NCBI GenBank assembly: GCA_021413565.1
Contig: JAIOQC010000020.1
Span: 1-5,279, forward strand
Reading direction: 5' to 3'
Source of the DNA: Candidatus Nomurabacteria bacterium
Lineage (GTDB): Bacteria > Patescibacteriota > Minisyncoccia > Phycocordibacterales > UBA9973
Length of the DNA: 5,279 bases
Shown here: one piece after another, positions 1-4,063 of the stretch
How positions within the stretch are numbered: position 1 is the first letter of the stretch
Layout of the letters: each line of letters opens with the position of its first letter
Notes under the pieces: model-generated
What the model was told of the DNA's origin: nothing
The model's database searches: none
What the model saw: the letters and a program-made list of their open reading frames with translations, nothing else
Program-made: the position numbers and the translations under genes

Positions 1-83
1 TTTTCGGCATATGTGACAAGGCACGGCAAATCGCTTTCACTAAAGTTGTGCGTATCTTTATTTAGTAAAATTTTGTCTGACAT
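1..83 (-). CDS. 5' end of an unidentified protein gene (runs off left edge)
   Basis: An ATG on the minus strand (81-83) opens a frame with no stop for 27 codons to the window edge. The protein begins MSDKILLNKDTHNFSESD and continues with LPCLVTYAE. It starts only 3 nt after the stop codon of the Gmad2-like gene on the same strand, a spacing typical of an operon. The residue mix is ordinary for a soluble cytosolic N-terminus: there is no signal peptide and no membrane segment in the visible part. There is no Shine-Dalgarno sequence, but no other gene here has one either. I do not recognise the family from 27 residues. The operon-like spacing and open frame support a real gene; chance remains possible for so short a stretch. 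Confidence 0.6.
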   Translation of the reverse strand, partial: MSDKILLNKDTHNFSESDLPCLVTYAE

Positions 84-86
84 AGA

Positions 87-569
87 TTATTTAAATCTTA
101 CTGGAACTTCTAACTTCCTATCAAACTGTGGTTCGCCTGAAGCATTATCATTCCTAAAAACAACAAATCCTTCTGTGACACCTTCTGGAACTACAAAATT
201 AATCTTACCCACAAACGGCACGAATTCTGTCGTCATCCACTCCCCTTGTGCTGTTACATAACTTTGAGCAATTTTATTGTGATTATTATCTTGAATTTCA
301 AACGGTGCATTCGCTTCAAAATACCAACTACCCCTTGCTTGTCCTTTAACTTCTAGCAAACCAGAAGATATGATTTGTCCTTTAGTGGGAAAATCAATCT
401 TAATTTCATCGTTTCCAACTTTAATTATTGTTTCAACAGACTTTGATGTTTCTTGTGTAACATCATTTTCTGTAGGAGCCTCAGTTTTACGCAATAAAAA
501 GAAAACAACTACAAGTAAAACTATTAAAAATACTATATAAAATATACTTTTTGATTGATATTTACTCAT
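87..569 (-). CDS. Membrane-anchored protein with Gmad2-like immunoglobulin-fold domain
   Basis: This 160-residue protein has a short basic N-terminus, one hydrophobic helix at about residues 9-26, an acidic low-complexity linker (about 29-47), and a C-terminal beta-rich domain (about 55-160). The domain carries hallmarks I associate with Gmad2 (immunoglobulin-like domain of bacterial spore germination proteins): a P-x-x-G-x-x-I-S-S-G lead-in, GQARGSWYFEANAPF (77-90), GEWMTTEFVPF (109-119), and NDNASGEP (140-147). It is probably held at the outer face of the cytoplasmic membrane with the domain outside; there is no lipobox cysteine, so it is an N-anchored protein rather than a lipoprotein. Gmad2 domains are widespread outside spore formers and their ligand is unknown, so no sporulation role is implied. 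The gene follows yraN by 18 nt and precedes the edge gene by 3 nt, suggesting an operon. Domain recognition is from memory of the family pattern. Confidence 0.85.
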   Translation of the reverse strand: MSKYQSKSIFYIVFLIVLLVVVFFLLRKTEAPTENDVTQETSKSVETIIKVGNDEIKIDFPTKGQIISSGLLEVKGQARGSWYFEANAPFEIQDNNHNKIAQSYVTAQGEWMTTEFVPFVGKINFVVPEGVTEGFVVFRNDNASGEPQFDRKLEVPVRFK

Positions 570-575
570 ATTTAG

Positions 576-584
576 ATTATATCA
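576..584 (-). promoter_or_regulatory. Extended -10 promoter box before the Gmad2-like gene
   Basis: On the minus strand the sequence reads TGATATAAT, a perfect TGnTATAAT extended -10 element. It lies in the 18-nt gap between yraN and the Gmad2-like gene. Six bases separate it from the ATG at 567-569, so a transcript starting at the usual distance would begin at or within a base or two of the ATG. No convincing -35 box is present at 16-18 bp, which extended -10 promoters can tolerate. AT-rich gaps produce TATAAT by chance, so the confidence is moderate. Confidence 0.4.
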
Positions 585-587
585 CAG

Positions 588-1022
588 TTAAAGGATAACA
601 TTCTCAATAACTTTTACTCGAGCTCTTTTTGTCTTTAAATCCAAATAAACCAACAAAACATCAAATTGCCATTCGACATTCCCTACTCTTTGGGAAATCA
701 AATAGGTTTCAACAGTCCTCGCTAAACGTTTTCTCTTCCAAGGATGCATATTGTCTTCAGGTTGATAATCATTTTCTGTTTCACGAATAACATTATCATC
801 TCCTTCTATATTCTCAGAAACTGTGCTCACTAATGAACGAGAAACAGATTTTACTTCAATAAAGAAGAATTTATGATTCTTTTGAGCAATTATATCAATT
901 TCACCCCATTTCTTAGTATAATTAGTCTCCAAAATAGAGAAATCATGTTTCATAAGAAACTTAATAGCAATATCCTCGCCTATTTTACCTATTTTTTGAG
1001 ATTGTGACGTAAAAATCTTCAT
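588..1022 (-). CDS. yraN: YraN/UPF0102 family endonuclease-like protein
   Basis: This 144-residue protein matches the YraN (UPF0102) pattern. It has an N-terminal KIGKIGEDIAIKFL (10-23), then NYTKKWGEIDIIA (34-46) and FFFIEVKSVSR (52-62). E41/D43 and the E56-x-K58 pair form a PD-(D/E)xK nuclease-like core. Near the C-terminus are WKRKRLARTVETYL (95-108) and the strand WQFDVLLVYLD (118-128). The biochemical role of the family is not established; members resemble Holliday-junction resolvases and restriction-type nucleases. Length is slightly above the usual 115-130, owing to an acidic stretch at about 64-93 where the family normally has a short link. The start at 1020-1022 is the only sensible ATG, with no Shine-Dalgarno sequence. 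It is the first gene of the minus-strand cluster, and its upstream region holds the parS-like site 35 nt from the start codon. Confidence 0.88.
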   Translation of the reverse strand: MKIFTSQSQKIGKIGEDIAIKFLMKHDFSILETNYTKKWGEIDIIAQKNHKFFFIEVKSVSRSLVSTVSENIEGDDNVIRETENDYQPEDNMHPWKRKRLARTVETYLISQRVGNVEWQFDVLLVYLDLKTKRARVKVIENVIL

Positions 1023-1057
1023 TTGGATTCATTTTGTTACATGTGCAACCTGCAATG

Positions 1058-1073
1058 TGTGTCACGTGAAACA
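1058..1073. promoter_or_regulatory. parS-like ParB-binding site
   Basis: The 16-mer TGTGTCACGTGAAACA matches the canonical bacterial parS sequence TGTTTCACGTGAAACA at 15 of 16 positions, the only difference being base 4. The canonical site is a perfect palindrome; here the right half is intact. ParB/Spo0J binds such sites near chromosome origins, spreads on DNA and works with ParA and SMC in segregation. The site lies in a non-coding divergent region, 35 nt upstream of yraN. No parA or parB gene is in the window, so the assignment rests on sequence alone. Confidence 0.65.
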
Positions 1074-1124
1074 CTTTTTAACTTATTGGACATATTTTAA
1101 CCTTCAAAATCTTGTCTTACATAT

Positions 1125-1142
1125 ATAACCTTATAAAATAAG
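1125..1142 (+). repeat. 18-bp inverted repeat, left copy
   Basis: The sequence ATAACCTTATAAAATAAG is repeated exactly in inverse orientation at 1532-1549. The two copies bracket the DnaA boxes, tRNA-Gly and its promoter. Each copy also contains a small palindrome of its own (CCTTAT AAA ATAAGG here). The low complexity and A/T richness raise the chance of coincidence, but 18 of 18 is long for that. Confidence 0.6.
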
Positions 1143-1222
1143 GATATATTCCTAAACAATAACAATGTTCGTGTCTAGTAGTCTTGTTGCAATATTGTCT
1201 TTTATAAACAATGCCCACATAG

Positions 1223-1231
1223 TTATCCACA
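1223..1231 (+). promoter_or_regulatory. DnaA box TTATCCACA
   Basis: This is an exact match to the strongest consensus DnaA-binding 9-mer. It is non-coding, lies downstream of an AT-rich stretch, and is 27 bp from a second, oppositely oriented perfect box. It could also serve DnaA-dependent regulation rather than initiation. Confidence 0.55.
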
Positions 1232-1258
1232 AAAATGCTAATTTTTAAGTCTTTTTTG

Positions 1259-1267
1259 TGTGTATAA
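1259..1267 (-). promoter_or_regulatory. DnaA box TTATACACA (inverted), inside a possible adapter match
   Basis: On the minus strand this reads TTATACACA, a perfect match to the general DnaA box TTATNCACA. The same bases are part of a 15-nt identity (1259-1273) to the Tn5/Nextera mosaic end, whose sequence happens to contain this 9-mer. The box is therefore less trustworthy than the one at 1223. Confidence 0.35.
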
Positions 1268-1326
1268 GAGACAAATAAAGGTCAGCCGTGATTATACTAG
1301 GTGTAATTTTAAAAAATATCTTTTTG

Positions 1327-1397
1327 TGCGGGATAGGAGAATCGAACTCCTGTCTCATCCTTGGCAAGGACGTGTTCTACCACTAAACCAATCCCGC
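1327..1397 (-). tRNA. tRNA-Gly (anticodon GCC)
   Basis: A full cloverleaf of 71 nt folds on the minus strand. The acceptor stem GCGGGAT/ATCCCGC pairs 7/7, with T8 and G9 following. The D stem is GTTT/GAAC around a loop containing GG. The anticodon stem CGTCC/GGATG includes one G-T pair, and its loop TTGCCAA gives anticodon GCC at 1363-1365, reading GGC and GGU. The variable loop is 4 nt and the T arm AGGAG-TTCGATT-CTCCT is perfect. The discriminator base is A at 1327. The next genomic bases give CAA rather than CCA, so the 3' CCA must be added enzymatically. It is transcribed away from tRNA-Arg from its own promoter at 1489-1517. Confidence 0.97.
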
Positions 1398-1416
1398 ATT
1401 TATTCTATGAATAAAT
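1398..1416. repeat. Palindrome abutting the 5' end of tRNA-Gly
   Basis: ATTTATTC TAT GAATAAAT is a perfect 8-bp inverted repeat that directly touches the tRNA-Gly 5' end. In the precursor RNA it would form a weak A/U hairpin immediately before the RNase P cleavage site. Function unknown; a leader fold or a DNA-binding site are both possible. Confidence 0.5.
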
Positions 1417-1426
1417 CTTTCTTCTA

Positions 1427-1450
1427 TTTTACTAATGACAATTAGTAAAA
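1427..1450. repeat. Second palindrome in the tRNA-Gly leader
   Basis: TTTTACTAAT GACA ATTAGTAAAA is a perfect 10-bp inverted repeat with a 4-nt loop. It lies between the tRNA-Gly promoter and the gene, within the predicted leader of about 85 nt. Stem composition is almost all A/T and no clean T run follows on either strand, so it is not a convincing terminator. It could be an operator or a leader RNA fold. Confidence 0.5.
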
Positions 1451-1488
1451 ACTACTAAACCAACCTAATAATCCAAAATAACTGCTAA

Positions 1489-1517
1489 ATTATAATCATT
1501 TTCTACAAAAAATGCAA
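1489..1517 (-). promoter_or_regulatory. Sigma70-type promoter for tRNA-Gly
   Basis: On the minus strand TTGCAT (1512-1517) and a perfect TATAAT (1489-1494) are separated by exactly 17 bp. Transcription would start near 1482, giving a leader of about 85 nt before tRNA-Gly. It is the best-looking promoter in the window. Confidence 0.7.
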
Positions 1518-1531
1518 TTATAAAATAGTGG

Positions 1532-1549
1532 CTTATTTTATAAGGTTAT
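1532..1549 (-). repeat. 18-bp inverted repeat, right copy
   Basis: CTTATTTTATAAGGTTAT is the exact reverse complement of 1125-1142. It ends at the first base of the predicted -35 box of the tRNA-Arg promoter, so a protein bound here could affect that promoter. Confidence 0.6.
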
Positions 1550-1577
1550 TTACTAAAATAGTATTTTAGTATACAAT
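1549..1577 (+). promoter_or_regulatory. Promoter for tRNA-Arg (and possibly cca), with embedded palindrome
   Basis: TTTACT (1549-1554) and TACAAT (1572-1577) are 17 bp apart, matching the -35 and -10 consensus at 4/6 and 5/6. The start would be near 1584, about 24 nt before tRNA-Arg. The spacer is almost entirely a perfect palindrome, TACTAAAATA G TATTTTAGTA (1551-1571), which overlaps the -35 box and could be an operator. No clear terminator separates tRNA-Arg from cca, so this promoter may also supply cca. Confidence 0.55.
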
Positions 1578-1607
1578 AAATCAGTCGCAAAAAACTGGTG
1601 AAATCAA

Positions 1608-1679
1608 GCACTCATGGTGAAATGGATATCACGACGGTCTTCGGAACCGTTATTGGGGGTTCGAATCCCTCTGGGTGCA
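1608..1679 (+). tRNA. tRNA-Arg (anticodon TCG)
   Basis: A 72-nt cloverleaf is visible. The acceptor stem GCACTCA pairs with TGGGTGC (seven pairs, one G-T), and T8 follows. The anticodon stem ACGGT/ACCGT is perfect, with loop CTTCGGA giving anticodon TCG at 1641-1643, which reads CGA and possibly other CGN codons. The variable loop is 4 nt. The T arm is GGGGG-TTCGAAT-CCCTC with one G-T pair. The discriminator is A at 1679. The following bases are CAAAA, so CCA is not encoded and needs the CCA-adding enzyme encoded just downstream. The 3' end overlaps a strong hairpin starting at 1677. Confidence 0.97.
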
Positions 1680-1755
1680 CAAAATGTGGGACATTTTGTG
1701 CAAGGCGGAGCGCGACGGCGCGAGCCAAGGTCATGCAAGTTTTCAACAGAAAACT
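1677..1755. repeat. Compound GC-rich palindromic module between tRNA-Arg and cca
   Basis: The whole gap is made of three palindromic units. The first is GCACAAAATGT GGG ACATTTTGTGC (1677-1701), a perfect 11-bp hairpin that starts inside the tRNA 3' end. The second is a GC-rich imperfect hairpin (1704-1726) built from GGC/GCC and GCGC/GCGC around loop GACG. The third is AGTTTTC AACA GAAAACT (1738-1755), a perfect 7-bp hairpin ending at the base before the cca ATG. The middle unit is far richer in G+C than its surroundings. No T run follows the hairpins, so this does not look like an ordinary terminator. It resembles a small mobile or dispersed palindromic unit; copy number in the genome is not visible from here. 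Confidence 0.6.
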
Positions 1756-3270
1756 ATGTCTGACCACAAATATTCTATGGAACAAATAATCGACAACTCA
1801 AAAATACCCTCATATGTTACACATGTAACAGAAACACTCGAAAAGGGCAATTTTGAGGTTTTTCTTGTTGGTGGATGTGTCCGTGACCTTGTTATAGGCA
1901 GAACACCGAAAGATTGGGATATCACAACAAATGCTAAGCCCGAAGAAATCATAGGCCTTTTTGAAAAGACCATATATGAAAATACCTTCGGAACAGTAGG
2001 GGTCTGTATACCCGTTACACATGGAACACTCGAATCTGTTGCACATGAAACTAAGTATGACATTATAGAGGTTACTCCATATAGAATAGAGGCAAAATAT
2101 AGTGATTTTAGGCATCCTGATGAGGTAAAGTTTAGTGATAAGCTCGAAGATGACTTAAAAAGACGAGATTTTACTGTTAATGCATTGGCTTACAGTATTT
2201 CTAAAGGACAGTTGGTAGATTTGTTTGATGGTATAAAGGACATAAAGGACAAAGTTGTCCGAGCAGTAGGGGAGCCATCCGACAGATTCAACGAAGATGC
2301 TTTACGAATGCTCCGAGCCGTCAGATTCTCTGTGCAACTTGATTTTGCCATTTCACATGAAACCATGCAGGCAATTGTGGATAAATCAGAACTATTAAAA
2401 AATATTGCAAAAGAAAGAATTCAAGATGAATTCAATAAAATTATTCAAAGTTCTAATCCTGCACAAGGTGTTGGATTGTTGCAAAAATTAGGATTACTCA
2501 AATACATTATTCCAGAACTTGAGGAAGGTATTGGCTGTGAACAAGGTGGTGCACATATATATGATGTATTTGAACATCTTTTGGCTGCATTAAACAACGC
2601 TGCACAAAAGGGCTATTCACATGAAATACGATTAGCGGCACTTTTCCACGATATTGGTAAACCTCGTTCACGCAGACCAGGACAAAAGAAAGAATACACA
2701 TTCTATGGTCATGAGGTAATTGGGGAAAGAATGGTCAAGGTAATTATGGATAGACTTAAGTATCCAAGAAAAACTACAGACTTAGTAGTGTCTTTAGTGC
2801 GTAACCACATGTTCTTCTCTGACACTGCTCAAATTACACTTTCAGCAGTTCGAAGAATAATTGCAAAAGTTGGAAAAGAAAATATCTGGAAATTAATGGA
2901 AATTAGAGAATGTGACCGTGTTGGTATGAAGAAAGTTGAAGCACCTTATCGTTTGCGTAAATACCACGCAATGATTGAAGAAGTCTTGCATGACCCAATT
3001 TCAGTTGGACAACTTGTTATAAACGGGGGAGTGATTCAAAGTCTTGGAATTAAACCTAGTCCGAGAATTGGCTGGATGCTTCATATACTTTTAGAAGAAG
3101 TTCTAGATGATCCAAGTAAAAATGAAATATCTTATTTGAAAGAAAAAGTATTAACTCTCAATGAGTTATCTGACAATGAATTAAAAGAAATCGGTACTAA
3201 GAGCAAGGAAAAGAAAGATGAGTTAGAAAAAGAAGAAGTGGGGAAGCTTCACAAGAAGCATGGGGTATAA
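1756..3270 (+). CDS. cca: CCA tRNA nucleotidyltransferase / poly(A) polymerase family with HD domain
   Basis: The enzyme adds or repairs the 3' CCA of tRNAs from CTP and ATP in the cytoplasm. From the chosen start it has 504 residues. The nucleotidyltransferase head carries VGGCVRD (38-44) and the metal-binding pair in DWD (D53, D55), then RRDFTVNALAYS (136-147), DLFDG (155-159) and RFNEDALRMLRAVRF (177-191, with the E-D-x-x-R-x-x-R motif). KERIQDEF (219-226) follows. An HD phosphohydrolase-type domain comes next: H267, H274, the pair H298-D299 in LFHDIGKP, and H319 in FYGHEVIGERM. A C-terminal LGIKPSPRIG (430-439) and a lysine-rich tail end it. The frame stays open back to GTG 1675, but that would include tRNA-Arg and the palindromic module, so ATG 1756 is preferred; ATG 1777 is an alternative. 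No Shine-Dalgarno is visible. It cannot be decided by eye whether it adds CCA, only A, or only CC. Confidence 0.93.
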   Translation: MSDHKYSMEQIIDNSKIPSYVTHVTETLEKGNFEVFLVGGCVRDLVIGRTPKDWDITTNAKPEEIIGLFEKTIYENTFGTVGVCIPVTHGTLESVAHETKYDIIEVTPYRIEAKYSDFRHPDEVKFSDKLEDDLKRRDFTVNALAYSISKGQLVDLFDGIKDIKDKVVRAVGEPSDRFNEDALRMLRAVRFSVQLDFAISHETMQAIVDKSELLKNIAKERIQDEFNKIIQSSNPAQGVGLLQKLGLLKYIIPELEEGIGCEQGGAHIYDVFEHLLAALNNAAQKGYSHEIRLAALFHDIGKPRSRRPGQKKEYTFYGHEVIGERMVKVIMDRLKYPRKTTDLVVSLVRNHMFFSDTAQITLSAVRRIIAKVGKENIWKLMEIRECDRVGMKKVEAPYRLRKYHAMIEEVLHDPISVGQLVINGGVIQSLGIKPSPRIGWMLHILLEEVLDDPSKNEISYLKEKVLTLNELSDNELKEIGTKSKEKKDELEKEEVGKLHKKHGV

Positions 3271-3280
3271 AAGGTATTAA

Positions 3281-3314
3281 AAAATCTCCCTGCATTAAAT
3301 GCTAGGGAGATTTT
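3281..3314. terminator. Bidirectional intrinsic terminator between convergent genes
   Basis: AAAATCTCCCT (3281-3291) pairs perfectly with AGGGAGATTTT (3304-3314), with a further GCA/TGC pairing possible in the loop. The stem has a G/C core and ends in T runs on both strands. It lies 10 nt after the cca stop and 30 nt past the stop of the convergent Rossmann-type gene, so it can end both transcripts. Confidence 0.85.
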
Positions 3315-3344
3315 GCGAAGTAATATACTTCAAATTTTACATTT

Positions 3345-3839
3345 CTAAATTGAATAAGTAGGCCAAACTGACACAACACCTAATCTGTTTAATACATCAG
3401 AGTATTTGTCAGCGATAATCTCATTCATAGAGCCGGATGCACCACCATGGAAATCTGCTCTTGTAATAGAGCAATTATTGCACACGGGTATGCTTCTTTC
3501 TATGTTTTCCTTAGAAAGATCTGGAACGAAAGAGATTATTTCGTACTCTTGCTTTGTGTTGAATTTTACATGACGCAACATGTTCAGAACATTCTCTGAT
3601 TCAACTTGATCAAAAGCAAAAACAATTGACCGAGCAGAAGATATTGCTTGTAAATTTGTGTAAATCGGCAAACCACTTTGAGAGTAGAGGTAGGATTCCA
3701 TGATTTTTTTATAATTTCCAATAGAAACTATAATAACTACCTTACCAAACTCACTAGTCATAAGTTTGCGTGTTAATTTTTGGGCGAGTGAGCCATTGCC
3801 GACAACAATTGCAGTGTCAACATTTTCTAATTTTTTCAT
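3345..3839 (-). CDS. Stand-alone Rossmann-type NAD(P)-binding protein, ProC-like N-terminal fold, function unknown
   Basis: The 164-residue protein opens with a beta strand and glycine-rich turn, AIVVGNGSLAQKLTRKL (10-26), followed by KVVIIVS (33-39). It then has TNLQAISSARSIVFAFDQVESENVLNMLRHV (61-91, a strand-helix segment) and EYEIISFVPDLSKENIERSIP (98-118), then ITRADF (125-130). This order resembles the NAD(P)-binding half of pyrroline-5-carboxylate reductase and related dehydrogenases. The second, dimer-forming catalytic half is missing: ProC is usually about 260-275 residues. The stop lies directly before the terminator, so the gene looks complete rather than cut by a frameshift in the window. 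The residue AFD replaces the usual conserved VKP. There is no signal peptide. It is monocistronic between two terminators. The family match is weak; a TrkA-N-like fold is an alternative. Confidence 0.7.
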   Translation of the reverse strand: MKKLENVDTAIVVGNGSLAQKLTRKLMTSEFGKVVIIVSIGNYKKIMESYLYSQSGLPIYTNLQAISSARSIVFAFDQVESENVLNMLRHVKFNTKQEYEIISFVPDLSKENIERSIPVCNNCSITRADFHGGASGSMNEIIADKYSDVLNRLGVVSVWPTYSI

Positions 3840-3849
3840 TTTTTTAGAA

Positions 3850-3878
3850 ATTAAGTTTATTTAAATGTTAAGGTTCAA
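3850..3878 (-). promoter_or_regulatory. Possible promoter for the Rossmann-type gene
   Basis: On the minus strand TTGAAC (3873-3878) and CTTAAT (3850-3855) lie 17 bp apart, each matching consensus at 4 of 6. The predicted start is about 4 nt before the ATG, so the leader would be almost absent. The gene must have its own promoter because a terminator lies just upstream, but AT-rich sequence offers chance matches. Confidence 0.35.
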
Positions 3879-3892
3879 ATTAAAGAACAAAA

Positions 3893-3913
3893 GAGCCACC
3901 TGTTTGGTGGCTC
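3893..3913 (-). terminator. Intrinsic terminator for the xth transcript
   Basis: Read on the minus strand, GAGCCACC-AAACA-GGTGGCTC forms a perfect 8-bp G/C-rich stem with a 5-nt loop, followed by TTTTGTTCTTTAATTT. It lies about 150 nt beyond the xth stop codon and before the Rossmann-type gene. The plus-strand side lacks a T run, so it acts in one direction. The 150 nt between it and xth (3914-4063) hold no gene I can support. Confidence 0.8.
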
Positions 3914-4063
3914 ATGCTTGCGATTAAATTGTAAGGAGTTAAGCGCAAAAATCAGACACCAAATTATGTGCGGGTGTAAAATAGGGAAATGTAAATTGTG
4001 TGTTTGTACGCTCCATGAATTTCATACTACATTCTGAACCAGATAAAGTCAATATCGTCACAA

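Larger units (their letters stand above)
1074..1267. other. Candidate replication-origin-like region: AT-rich stretch with DnaA boxes
   Basis: This is non-coding sequence between the yraN start and tRNA-Gly. Its first 90 or so bases (1074-1165) are about four-fifths A/T, suitable for easy strand opening, and are followed by a near-match DnaA box (TTATAAACA, 1202-1210) and two perfect boxes at 1223-1231 and 1259-1267. A short TAGTAG run (1176-1181) could be read as two DnaA-trio units, but this is weak. The parS-like site lies immediately to the left. Protein genes diverge from here (yraN leftward, cca rightward), as is common around origins. Against it: only two perfect boxes, no dnaA, rpmH or gyrase gene nearby, and one box overlaps a possible adapter sequence. 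Confidence 0.4.

Noticed and set aside
13..261. Plus-strand 82-residue frame
   Set aside because: It lies antisense to the Gmad2-like gene and the edge gene, whose proteins carry recognisable or operon-supported features; it is a shadow.
1260..1445. Plus-strand 61-residue frame beginning in YKRQ-like residues
   Set aside because: It runs antisense through tRNA-Gly and starts inside the mosaic-end match; not a gene.
1677..1701. Intrinsic terminator after tRNA-Arg
   Set aside because: The hairpin is strong but overlaps the tRNA and is followed by AAGGCGG rather than a T run.
1675..1755. Longer N-terminus for cca from GTG 1675 or ATG 1684
   Set aside because: The extension is encoded by the tRNA 3' end and palindromes and has no counterpart I know in CCA-adding enzymes; ATG 1756 is preferred.
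1598..1789. Plus-strand 63-residue frame
   Set aside because: It reads through tRNA-Arg and the palindromic module and ends inside cca in another frame.
1743..2701. Three minus-strand frames within cca
   Set aside because: They are cysteine-rich or low-complexity translations opposite strongly conserved cca motifs; shadows.
3939..4025. Tiny minus-strand frame of 28 codons starting MKFMERTNTQ, between xth and its terminator
   Set aside because: It has an in-frame ATG and sits inside the xth transcript, but is too short, has no start signal and no recognisable family.
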